Shown one piece after another: positions 1-12,100 of a stretch of DNA of 64,000 nt. Made by a program: the position numbers and the translations under genes. The notes below the pieces were generated by a model. It worked only from the letters and a program-made list of their open reading frames with translations, did not search any database and was not told where the DNA came from. Location of the stretch: positions 496,001 through 560,000 of the forward strand of contig KE546978.1 of assembly GCA_000442125.1 (NCBI GenBank), given 5' to 3'. Origin of the DNA: Opeltia flavorubescens. Lineage: Eukaryota; Ascomycota; Lecanoromycetes; Teloschistales; Teloschistaceae. The stretch's first letter is position 1. Every line of letters starts with the position of its first letter.

Positions 1-226
1 TGAATTACTAGTATAGCGGGCCCTTTAAAAAGCTTAAACGAGGTTATTTAAATAATTACTACCTAGTATAAAGTAAATATATTTTTAGGTATATAACGAT
101 CCCTTTTACTTTCTATTAAAAAGTAAAAATTAGTTCTCTAATATATTTAAATATATATATTATAAATAGTTCTTTTATAATAATTTACGCTTTTAAATTA
201 GTTTAATTATATTTAATATATTATAA
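1..226 (+). repeat. 5' LTR of Gypsy element 1 (heavily RIP-mutated)
   Basis: Directly repeated at 8889-9114. Shared blocks include the segment around positions 48-75 and the end near 210-226. It begins with TG; the right copy begins TA at the equivalent place. Where the right copy has CTTCTGAATTGGTT this copy has CTTTTAAATTAGTT, so this LTR carries the mutations. The 3' limit is uncertain by a few bases because both flanks are AT-rich. Confidence 0.92.
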
Positions 227-639
227 TTCTAATTTTTTTTTTTTATATTTAAAGGTCCGGATTACTATTAAAAATATTTATTAAAAGAGCTCGCGGTTAT
301 AATAAAAATAAAAATAATAATAATAATATAATTATTAATTTTTAGAATCTAAATATTTAATTAGAAACTATATATATAAATCTAATAGGCGGCTTTTCTA
401 GTATAATTAGTCTAATAATTCTTTAGGATAAGTATATTATAAAACTATCCGATAACGCCGCGGGATTATAATAAAATAGTAATATTCCTTTAATAAAGCT
501 AATACCGAGTTTTAATACTTATTATTATAAAAGTAAAAAGCTAATATATAATATAACTCCGTCTACTTTACTACCTAAATTAAATAATAGTAGCTATAAT
601 AATAGCGATTTTTTAAATACCTCCTTAAACGTATAAATA

Positions 640-1690
640 GAATAGAAAATTAAAGATTTAAAATATAAAATAAAAAGGGTTATTAAATATACTCGTCGCT
701 TTAAAAAAATTAGAATAATTTATTAATAAACTTAAATAACGCTTTAAAAACTTCGTATACTTATTAATATATCTACTCCTATTATTCCGCTTATTAATAC
801 TAAACTTTTTATTATTATAAAACTAAAAAATATTAAACTAGTTTCTTTATTAAATTATCCGCCGAAGGATAGCTTTACTAGTTATTAGATATAAATATTA
901 TAAACGGATATAATATTTAAATTATTATAGGATTCGTTCCTAATAAATAAAATAAAGATCTAGTTTACTATATTATTATTAAAGGGTAACCCTTTAATAT
1001 AATAGATTTAATATATAAAAATAAATAAAATTAATATAAACTAGCTTGATTTTTATAAATAACTATTTAATTTTTTATTAAATAAAAAAAGTCGATTTTT
1101 AAATTCTTTATTAAAGTACTATATATTAGAATAAAATATAATAATATTATAAAAACTTTATAATTAAATAAAAGCGTTTAAAGGTTAGTTACTAGAATTA
1201 TTAAAAAAATAATATATAATAAATTTTATTATAAAATTTAAACGCGATATTTAAATACTAGTATATTAATTTAGATATATATTTAAAAATAAAATAAAAA
1301 ATAAATAAATAGCTTTAATAACTTATATAAAAAGTATTATAAAAGGTACTAATATAGATATCTTCTATAAAAAGCCTTTTTTATTAAACTAAAATAACTA
1401 GGGTAATTAAATTTTAAAAAAGCTTTATAGTAGTTATATAGGGGTTAAATAAAAATATAATAACTATAAACCTTATAGTAGGCCCTTTATAAAATTAAAA
1501 AGTAGTAAAAATATTAATTTAAAAGATTTAAACTAAATAAAGTATTATAATTATTATAAAAAAAGTTATTACTCTACTAATTACCTTTATATAAAAAAAT
1601 TAATAAAAAAAATATCTATTAAAGGTACTAAATCTAGCGCTAATAAAGATTCTAATATAGCTTTAAAAAATAATTAAATTTAGGTAAAAC
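640..1690 (+). pseudogene. Gag fossil of Gypsy element 1, with zinc knuckle
   Basis: This is the position of gag between the 5' LTR and pol. The only clearly recognisable part is a CCHC zinc knuckle at 1543-1587, read in frame from 1543. It translates as YYNYYKKSYYSTNYL, which is a C-x2-C-x4-H-x4-C knuckle in which every Cys (TGT/TGC) and His (CAT) codon has become TAT/TAC and the Gly has become Ser, all RIP-type changes. In the family, Gag forms the virus-like particle and the knuckle binds element RNA. The upstream capsid part (about 640-1500) is too degraded to align by eye, and its start is not determinable. Confidence 0.7.
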
Positions 1691-1799
1691 TTTAATATTT
1701 AAATATTATCTAATTAAAGTAATAAAAGAAATTAAAGTAGTATTTTAATTTTATATAGATAATTAAATTAAAAGGGCTTCTATACTATTAAATATAAGG

Positions 1800-4700
1800 T
1801 TAAATATTAATTATATCTTATAAGTTAAAGCGGTAAAATAAAGCTTTACTTTAATAAATATTAGTTATTTTATATTAAACTAGCTCTAAAATTAATAATA
1901 TTACTACTATAAAACCTATAATCTTAAATAGACCTATATTAATAATTAAAGTATAAAATAAACGATTTCTATTATTTTTTTTTATACTATCGATTTAAAT
2001 AAATATAATATAATTTTAAATATTTTAAAAATCTATAAAGCTAGCCTACTTATTAATATATAGACTATAGAATAATATTTTCCTATTAAAATTAATAAAA
2101 TATAGATAAACTATTTATAAGTTTTTAAATAATCTTTTAAAATATATTTTATTATATATATTTTAATAATATCGGTAGTAAAGAATCTAGTTAATATTAA
2201 TAATATAAAAATTTTATACTAGATTAAAATCTTTAAACCTATATTTTTTATAATAAAATTAAATAAATTACTTTAATTAAAATCTAGTAATTATATTATT
2301 AATTTAATAAAGGGTAAAAAGCTATTATATAAACTAATATATAATCTATTAAATAACGAGTTAAAGAAATTACATTAATATTTTAAAAAAACCTTTAAAA
2401 AAGGCTAGATTTAATACTTAATCTCGCTTATAAAAGCTTTTATNCTATTTATACTAAAAAAGAACGGCGGATTATATTTATATATAAATTATTATAGTTT
2501 AAATACAGTAATAATTAAAAATCGATATCCGCTTTTTTTAATTACTAAAACTTTAAATCGTTTATATAATATAAAAAAATTTATAAAGATAAATATATAT
2601 AATATTTATTATTAGATTAAAATTAAATAAGAAAATAAATAAAAAATAATATTTTATATTAAATATAGATATTTTAAATACTTTATTATATTTTTTAATC
2701 TAGCGAATACCTTTATAATCTTTTAAATATATATTAATAAAGCGTTAGTAGGGATAATTAATATTTTTTATATAATATACCTAAATAATATTCTAATATA
2801 TTTAAATTCCGAAAAGGAATATTAAAAGTATATTTATATAATTCTATACTAATTCTACAAATACTAGTTATTCTTAAATCTAAAGAAATATATATTTAAT
2901 ATAAAATAACTAGAATTTTTAGAATATATTATATTATTTAAAAAAGTAGAAATAAATTTTAAAAAAATAAATATAATCTAAAATTAGCCTATTTTAAAAT
3001 CGTATAAAAATATTTAGGTATTTTTAGACCTAATAAATTTTTATCGGCGATTTATTAAGTATTATTTAAAGATTATAATATTTATAACTAACCTATTAAT
3101 CGATATAAAGAATAATAAAAAACTAAAATTATTAAAATAGAATAATACCGCTTAAAAAGCCTTTAAAAAATTAAAAAAAACTTTTACTATAATACTATTA
3201 CTAAAATATTTCGATCTAATATATAAAATCTAAATCAAAATAAATATTTTAAATTTCGGTATTTCTAATATTATAACTTAATTAAATAATAATAATATTT
3301 ATTATCTAATAGTTTTCTAGTTAAAAAAAATAATAATAATTAAACGGAGCTATAAAACTTATAATTAAAAGTTACTCGCTATAATTAAAGTTTTTAAATA
3401 ATAGCGGTACTATTTAAAAAAAATTTAATATATTATTAAAGTATAGTTAGATTATAATAATCTAAAAAAATTTATATATATTAAGTAATTTAATAGTAAA
3501 TAATAGCGCTAGATTATAAAATTAGTAGCTATTAATTTCGAAATTTTCTATCGAACTAGGAAATCGAATCTAGTAGATCTCCTATTAAAAAGGTTAGATT
3601 ATTAAAAAATTAATTCTAAAATTTTAATAATAATACTTATACTATAATAAAAGCTATTTCTTATTAATAATATATTATTTATACCGGCGGCGGTAAAAAA
3701 AATAAAAGTAGTATATTTATATAAAAAATATAAAAAAAAGTTTAAAAAATTTTTATTAAAAGCTAACGTTTTTAAAAGACTTAATAATAGTTTACCGGTT
3801 TAAAAATCTTATAATATATTAACGCTGATAACGCTTTATAAAAGCTCCGCTAAAAGTTTTTAAAAGAAAAACTTACCTTTTAATAAGGAAGGTATAATAA
3901 ATCCTACTACTAGAATAGCTGGTTATAAATAGCACGTCCTATATTAGATAGTAAAAAATACTACTTCTAATAAAATAGCTTATAATAATAGTTTAATAAA
4001 TATAAAAAAAATAATTTTATAATTTTAATAAGATAACGATTTTATTATTACTAGAAAGTATAATATTAAAAATATTTATAAAAAAAATCCTAAATATATA
4101 AAAGCTAGGTTATAAAGTTTAAAAATAAAAGGCGAGTTATTATTTTATAAATCTTTATATATTCTAAAAGATTCCGCTATTTATATAAAATTTATAATAA
4201 AATATTATAATAACCCTTTAACTAGATATTTTAAAGTAAAACGGATAATAAAACTATTTTATCGCTAGTATTAATAGCTTAATCTAAATAAAGAGGTTAA
4301 GAAATATATATAAATATATAATATTTATTAATATATAAAAATATACTAGTATAAGCCGTATAGTAAACTATAGTTTCTTTTTATTTCTAATAGTCTATAT
4401 TAAAAAATTACTTTAGATTTTATAATGGAATTACTACTATTAAAATACCGTATAAACGTAGTTAATACTATATTAATTATAGTAGACTAATATTTAAAAA
4501 TAATTATATATATTTTTTATATAAAAACTATTAATATAATAGAGTTTATAAACCTATTTTTTAAAATAATAATTTATAAAAGAATCATTTTAAAAAATAT
4601 TATTAGCGATAAAAACTTATTATTTATAAATAAATTCTAGTCTAAAATCTACTACCGCCTAAAAATAAAAAAAAAATTAAATACTATTTTTTATCCGTAA

Positions 4701-5565
4701 ATAAATAGTTAGATAAAGCGCTAAAATTAATTATTAGAATACCACCTTTAAATCTATTTAAATAAGGAGTAATCTAATTAAACGAAAATTCTTCCTATTA
4801 TAGAATTTATATATAATAATAGTATCTATTTTACTACTAATAAAATACCGTTTTTTTTAATAACTAAAATATACCCGGACCTAAAGTTTAATATTATAGA
4901 TAACGTTTTTAAAGAAAAAACTCGTAAAATTAGTATACTAATAGTAAAAAAATATATAAAAAAACTAATAGAATTATATAAAAAGTTAAGCTAGGAATAA
5001 TAAAAGGTATAAAAAAGATAAGTAAAATATTATAATTATTTTTATATAGATATAAAATTTAATCTAAACGATATAATATTCCTATTATTAAAGAACTTAA
5101 AACTAAAAAAGCTATTTAAAAAACTTATTTATTATTATACCGGACCGTATTATATTAAAGAATATATTAGTTCCTAAATATATAAGCTATTATTATCGTT
5201 TAATTCGCGTATTTATAATATTTTCTATATTTTTTTATTAGAGAAATATTAGTAAAAAAAAAAATAAAAAATTCTTTAATACTTACTTCCGGAGCTTATA
5301 AATAATAAATTAGAATAAAAAGTAGAGATAATCTTAAATAAACGTATTAAAGAATCTAAAAATAAGGCGGAATAGTTTTTAATTAGCTAGATAGATTAAC
5401 TAAAAAAATATAATTTATAGCAGCCGAAATTAGACCTAATAAATACCAGGGACCTAATAAAGAAGTTTAATTAAAGTTATAAGGAACCGTCGAAAAAATA
5501 TAAAAGGAAAAGCTAAATATTTTAATTATATTAGCCGCTATTTTTTTTAAAGCTTTTAACGGGCC
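1800..5565 (+). pseudogene. Pol fossil (RT, RNase H, integrase, chromodomain) of Gypsy element 1
   Basis: Reverse transcriptase: codons 2445-2573 read LFILKKNGGLYLYINYYSLN followed by KNRYPLFLITKTLNRL, the Gypsy RT block that includes the 'NRYPLP' motif. The catalytic YLDD box is at 2778-2789, now YLNN (both Asp codons GAT to AAT). RNase H starts near 3160 (AFKKLKKTFT, then KYFDL) and continues to about 3430. The integrase zinc-finger region is at about 4200-4335 (RYFKVKRIIKLFYR with Trp codons as TAG). The integrase core begins near 4405 (ITLDFIMELLLLKYR, then TILIIVD). A chromodomain at about 5310-5440 has VEIILNKRI and a run with three in-frame TAG codons where the aromatic cage Trp residues lie. 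An ambiguous base (N) is at 2444. No protease was resolved. Non-functional. Confidence 0.92.
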
Positions 5566-5822
5566 TTTTATAGGCTTAAATAATATTATTTCTATTTAAA
5601 AATAAATATAAGAAAAAATAACGTAAATAATAAAATTTATATTAAATTTTTAAAAACTAATTAATTTATTTAAAAAGAACTTATTAAATATAAATTAAAA
5701 ATAAATTTAAAATAATAAATAGAATTTATTAAATTAAAATTTAAGCTTATTTAATAAAATAAATATTTATTAATAGTTATATTTTATTTAATTTTTTTAT
5801 ACTATATTTCCGTATATTATTT

Positions 5823-5922
5823 TATAATTTACTATATTCTTTTATTTTATAACTCGCTATATTCTTTTATTCTATAACTCGCTACGCTTTTTTATTCTAT
5901 AATTTACCGCGTTTTTTTATAT
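5823..5922 (+). repeat. 25-bp tandem repeat, four copies
   Basis: Unit starts at 5823, 5848, 5873 and 5898, exactly 25 bp apart. Each begins TATAA and carries the block TATAACTCGCTATATTC or a RIP variant of it. Copies differ mainly by C/T changes. Confidence 0.85.
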
Positions 5923-7382
5923 TAATAAACTTTTAGTTTACCCTTTTATATTAGCCCTATTAACTAATAAAACTTTATTAATAACCTTATTAATAGCTAT
6001 ATAGCGATAAAAAATAGTATTACTCTTAAGAGTCTTCGGTATTTTAGAAGTTTTAGGTATTTTTAGAGTTTTTAAAATTTAAAAGCTTTAAAGCCCTTTT
6101 TATAATATTAAATAAATCTATTCTATTAATAAAATAAATAATTTAAAGGATAAAGATTTTATATTAAAAGCTCCTTTCTTTTTTATTATATATATCCTCC
6201 TCTATACTCCCTTTATTAGTATTTTTATTAGTAGTTTACTACTAGTTTAATATAGAAAAGAATTAGTAATTATAAGGATATTATTAACGTTAAAAATTTA
6301 AAAGAATTAATAATTAAAGCGGTATTATTTAATTAAAAAAATATCGTTTAATTTATTTTTTCCTTTTTAAAAATATTATTTAATTTATTTTTTCTTTTTT
6401 TAAAATATTATAGCCGAAGTTTTTAAAATATTATAGCCGAAACCGTTTTCTATTACTATACTAATCTTTATATATTCTAAACTAATTTAAAAGTAATAGG
6501 GCGGAATATAAACCTATAATTTATAATATTAAAGTAAATTATAGATTTATATCTACCTTTTTCTAAATCGTACCTCTAAATTAGCCGCTCTTCGCTATAC
6601 TTTCTCCGCTCGCCGGCGTAGCTATTACTCTTATTTTTTTATTTAATTTAGAATCGCTCTTAGCTCTAATAGGTTATTTAGCTAAATAAATAATAAAAAA
6701 CAGTTTATAACAGTCGGCGCTTTAATATTTAATTCTAGGGGCTTTAATAAAACCGGGTTTTATAACTATTAAAAAAAGTTAGTAAAAGATAATAGAATTT
6801 AATATAATAAATATAAATATATTATATTTAATAGGCTAGCCGGCCCTTTTATAAAAATAGACTACTTTTAATTAATCTAGCTACTATTTAAAACCCTTTT
6901 TAGATTATTACTAGAAACTAATTATTATTTTAAATCTAAATAAGGTTTTCGCCGGAGCTAAATAGTATAATAGGCTATCGCCTTACGCTATTTAGCTGCT
7001 AACTAGTTTAAAGCGAAATTATTAAAAAAGTCGGCCTTTAAAAATATACGGAGTAATATTAAAAGCTTTAATATAAGTTTAATAATAAATTTAATAAAAA
7101 AATTAATTAATATTAAATTTAAATAAACTATTATTAAAAATTATATATAAAATAATAAAAGCCGTATTAAATTTTATTAATTAAGTTCCTAGTTATTAAA
7201 TACCGTTTTTACTATAAAAAATACTTTATCTAGAGATAATTAATTAAAATCTAATAATAAAGTCTTATTATATTAACTATAGATTAATAGCGAACGAGTT
7301 AAAGATAAAAAACTTAATAATAATTTACTATAATATAATAAAAGTTCGTTCTTATTATTATTAAATATTATAGATTTAGATC

Positions 7383-7410
7383 TTTTTTTTTTTTTTTTTT
7401 TTTTTTTTTT
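7383..7410 (+). repeat. T28 homopolymer
   Basis: Twenty-eight consecutive T. On the minus strand this is a long A run and could be the poly(A) tail of a retroposon whose body lies at higher coordinates. No target duplication could be established. Confidence 0.8.
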
Positions 7411-8888
7411 CTATCTACGTTATTTAAACGGACCTTCTCTCTTTTTAAAAAAATATTTACTATATAAAAATTATTAAAACGAGCGGGATTAAATATATAA
7501 ATTTATTTATAAAATTCCTAATTTTATAAAAACTCCTAAAATCTATTATTAAATTATTTAAAATTTTAGAATAAAGTTTTTCCCGCTAAAAAATCTAAAA
7601 AAAAATCTTTACTTTAATCTATAAATAGACCTTAATTATAAAAAAATAAATTTAAACTTAAATAAAAAAAATAATAAACTTTTATAGATATAAATAATTA
7701 ATAATTTATATATAGTATATTATTCTTTTATTTTAACTCGTATATTTATCGCTTAAAATTACGAATTTTTTAATAAAAATTTTTTTATTTAACGAGATTC
7801 TAGTAGATTTTATATAAAAATTTATTATTATAAGCTAGTAATAAATCGGTTTAATTACTAATTAAATTTACGCTTTAACTATAAATTTAAAGATTTCGAA
7901 TTATTTTTACTAGCTTCTTATTTATAGGGGGTATAGGGTTTTATTTCTAGATAGTATCTAGATATTTTTAAATATATTTAAGATATTTTTATACTATTAG
8001 CTATATAAAGTAAAAAATCTAGATAAAATTAGTATAAAATAACCAATATATTAGTAAACTTATTATTAAATAACTTTAAATATTCTTATAGTTTTAATAG
8101 TATATATAATATAAAAGCCCTATATACTCCTTCTAGTATAATATATATAGAACCTTATTATCGAAAGACGCAGCTTCTAATAGCGTATAGAAGTAATAGC
8201 TATATAGTAAAAACCCTATATCTAGTTAAATTCGTAATTTAAATAATTATTTAAGCTTAAAATTATTATATAAAAATTTTATCTATTAAAAAGTAAATAT
8301 AAAAATAGAAAAAATTTATTATTAATATTTCTAAAGGCTTTACTACTAATGAATTTACTACTACTAAATAAACTACTAGATATTATAATACCTATAATAA
8401 CTAGTAAAAAAAAAAAAAGGAAAGATTTTTATAAAAGCCTATATTTATCTATTAATATAATTACTAGCCCCTTCTATATTATATTAAAGTAAAGTTTATA
8501 TATTAAATAAAAAAAAATTTTTAACCCTTTTAACTATAATAATACTATAATATTTTTTCTATCGTTTTCCTATTAATAAAGGTATATATAACGTTATAAA
8601 CCTTTAATAAACTATTAACGAAATATTAATAATAGAAAAATAATAAAAGTTAACAATTATTTTTATAGTTAATAGTATTATTATAAATAACTCTTTTCCT
8701 TTTTTTTTTATTAGGTTTTAGACGGTTTTTAATAAATATTTATTTATATATTCTAAATAGTTTAAAATACTTCTAAATCTCGATACTAAAGGTAATATTC
8801 TAAAAAAAGAGGTAATTATTACTATTAAGTTATAGGAGTAGTTAGTATTTAAACCCTAGGTAGAAATTATATAATAAAGATAATATAT

Positions 8889-9114
8889 TAAATTACTAGT
8901 ATAATAGGCCTTTTAAAAGATCTAAATAGGGTTATTTAAATAATTACTACCTAGTATAAAATAAATATATTTTTAGGTATATAGCGATCCCCCTTATTTT
9001 CTACTAGAAAACAAGAGTTAGTTCTCTAATATATCTAAATATATACGCTATAAGCAGTTCTTCTATAGTAGTTTACGCTTCTGAATTGGTTTGATTGCAT
9101 CTAATATATTATAA
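8889..9114 (+). repeat. 3' LTR of Gypsy element 1 (partly spared by RIP)
   Basis: Direct repeat of 1-226. The last 110 bp still contain GAAAACAAGAG, AAGCAGTTCTTC and TTGATTGCATC, with several CA and TG dinucleotides, whereas the 5' LTR has lost them all. It starts TA where the 5' LTR has TG. The 3' end is within a few bases of 9114. Confidence 0.92.
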
Positions 9115-12100
9115 TAATATTATTTTAAAAATATTTAAAAATATAGATATTTTTTTAATTTTATAACTTTTAGTTATAAAATTTACTTTTATTAATAATA
9201 TTTTAAACCGAAAATAATATAAATAATAATTTATATTATTTTATATTTTATTATATAAAAAAGTTATAATAATTATTAAATTTTTTAAAGATAAATATAT
9301 TATTATATTTAATAAATAAAATATTTTAATAAATATAATAATTTTTTATTTAAAATAATAATTTTATAATTTTTATTAATAAAAACTAATTAGTATAAAA
9401 ATCAATAATAAATTAAATTTTTTTAATTCTTTTTTATTTTTTTAAAAATTAAATATATATTTAATTGTAAAATTTTTTTTTATTTTTATTTTGCTCTATT
9501 ATAATATAATTATTAAATATTTTTTATTTTTTAATTATAGAATCTTTTATATAGTTAAATATATAGTTTTTTCAATTTTTAAAAATTATTTATTAGAATT
9601 ATTTTTATTTACTATAGTTAACAACTCTTTAATATCTATTATTAATATTTTATAATATTTATTCAATATATTAATAAATATAATTACTAGTTTTATATTT
9701 AAAATCTTTAAATTAATAATTTAAAGAATTTTATTCGTTTATTAAATTAAATAAAAATAAAATTTATAGAATAAAATAAATTAATTTTTAAATCGATAAT
9801 AAAAGAAAATTAAATTTAAATAATAAAAATATTTAATAAAAAAATTCGAATATTATTAATTTTTCTTTAAAATATTTTTATTATAATATTTTTTATAAAA
9901 TTTTAAATCCGATTATATAATATTTTTTTTTTTTAATATAATTATAATAGTTATTTTTTTTATTACCGTTATTAATATCCGGTTAATAAATTATCAAATA
10001 ATAGTAATAAAATATTTAATTTAAATAAAAAAAAATTTTTTTTTAAATATAATTTATTATTAATTAATATATTATAAAAGTTATTTTTTTTAATATCGCG
10101 ATAATATAAATCAAATAACTAATATATTATTAATATTTTTTTAGCTTTATATATAAAAATAGATAAATTTTATTATAGTTTAATTTTAATAGCTATATAT
10201 TTTTAATATTATATATAATCTAGTTCTAATAATTTATATATTTATATAATTAATATTTATAATTTATTAAAACCAAGATTAAAACTAATAAAAATAGCGA
10301 AAAAAAAAATTATTTATTTTTTAACTAGATTTTTTATTTTTATTCGTTTTTAATTAATAATTTATTATTATAAATATTATTTTTATTATTTTTAAATCTA
10401 TTTTATTTATTTTTATAAATATTATTCTTCTAATAATTATCGATTATAAGGATTTTTATTATAATCTAATTTTTTTGCAATATATAAAAGCTAAAAAATT
10501 AATATTATAATTTTTTTTATTTTTATTATTAATTTTAAATTATTTTTTTTATTAAAAAAACTTTAACCTTTATAATTAAATCGCTAAATAGTTTTAAAAA
10601 TTTTTCTAGTAATTATATTTTATTATATAGTTTATACTTTATAGTTTTTATCTAGAAGTATATATTATAAGTATATATATAGTATTTAATATCTTTTACT
10701 TTATTTAATTAAAAGTATTTTTGGTAAATAAATTTTAATATTTTTTTATAGCTAAAATAATACGTTATAAAATTATTATAATTATATTTAAAAGCTTTTT
10801 ATTTAATTATATTAAAAAATAAATACTATTTTCTATTATAATAAAGTAATTTTTAGTTTTAATACTATTTATAATATTTATTAAATTATTCTAGCGCTAT
10901 ATAAACGCTTAATAAATTATTAGACGATTTTTATTTAAAAATACTAATTTTCTAGCTATATTATTAAATTCCTAAAATCCTTTTATAATATAGTAAAAGA
11001 ATAGTAGGGGTATATTATATATATTTTCTAAAACCGCTTTTTTAATAACTTATCGCTTTAATTATAGATTTTTAAAACTATTAAAATTATTTATAAAAAT
11101 CGACTAAGCGTTATTATATATAATAGTATTAGATTTATAGAAAATTTTTAATTTTTTATATATTTTAAAATTATAAGTTTTTATTAATATCTTTTTTTTT
11201 TTTATTTTAAAAAATTTCCTTTTAATTATAAAAAACGGAATTAATATTTTTATATTACTTTTTAAAACGTTTTTATTTTATTTTTTATTAATATTAAAGA
11301 TATCCTTTAATAGTAAAAAGGTATAAACGATATATTATTATCGCGCTCTTTTATATAAATATAGAATAAACGACCCTTTATTAAAAATCTATATTTAAAG
11401 GTATTTTTTAAAAGCTCGCCTTAATTTATTAAAAATATTAGCTTTTATTTTTTTTATTATATAATATATTACTATTACTTTTTAAATATTTTTAATAATA
11501 GTTTTAATATTTTTAAATAACTTTTAAAGATTTTTTTAAATATTTTTAAAATTAATTAATAATATTTTATTATTAAAATAGTTTTTTTTATTATTTTTTA
11601 GCGATTTTTTAATATTATTTAAAATCTTTTATAAACTTTTAGATTTATTTCTATTTTATTTTTTAAAAATTTTAAATAAATAGCGTTAAATTTTTAAAAA
11701 ACCTATAATCGGCTTTATATTTTTTTTAAAATTTTTTTAAAACTTTTTAAAATATAGGATTAAATAGATATACTTTTAATTTAAAATATTAAAAGTAGTA
11801 TAAACTTTAAATATTTTATAGTCGTTTTCTTATAATATTATATTAATAGGGTTTAATTTACCTAGTTTATATTTTAAATCTAGGTCTAATCTAGCTAGCC
11901 GCTTCTATTATCTAGTATTTTTATAACTTAATACCTTTTTTATAAAGAAATTATAAAAATTCGTATAATTAATAGTAATTTCTATTTTATAAAGGGCTTT
12001 TTTAATATAATATCGCTATTATTTATAAATATAAATAATAGCTAATATTTCGGAATTTTTAATATTATAGTTATATTTTATTATCGTTTTTTTATAAAAT

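Larger units (their letters stand above)
5566..8888. other. 3.3-kb stretch between pol and 3' LTR of element 1, no gene recognised
   Basis: Too long for a normal Gypsy 3' untranslated region. It holds a 25-bp tandem repeat (5823-5922), a shorter imperfect repeat built on TATTTAATTTATTTTTTC and AAATATTATAGCCGAA (about 6340-6450), a less AT-rich patch at about 6540-7020 that keeps a few CA dinucleotides, and a T28 run (7383-7410). No family was identified on either strand. Possibilities are a nested retroposon whose poly(A) is the T run, or an additional degraded reading frame of the element. Confidence 0.6.
1..9114 (+). mobile_element. Ty3/Gypsy LTR retrotransposon with chromodomain, RIP-degraded, complete
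   Basis: A full-length LTR retrotransposon bounded by two direct repeats (1-226 and 8889-9114). The left LTR starts exactly at base 1 with TG. Reading the + strand through RIP stops gives, in order, a Gag zinc knuckle, RT, RNase H, integrase zinc finger and core, and a C-terminal chromodomain, which is the order of chromoviral Ty3/Gypsy elements. Stops fall where Trp and Gln are expected. The element is dead. The left flank lies outside the window, so a target-site duplication cannot be tested. About 3.3 kb separates the end of pol from the 3' LTR, far longer than usual, so that stretch may hold a nested insertion or extra reading frame. Confidence 0.93.

Noticed and set aside
227-300. Primer-binding site of Gypsy element 1
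   Set aside because: The sequence after the 5' LTR is mutated and T-rich; no tRNA-complementary TGG-type site could be defined.
7383-7410. T run as a transcription terminator
   Set aside because: No gene to terminate and homopolymers are common in this decayed DNA. A retroposon tail is the better, though unproven, reading.
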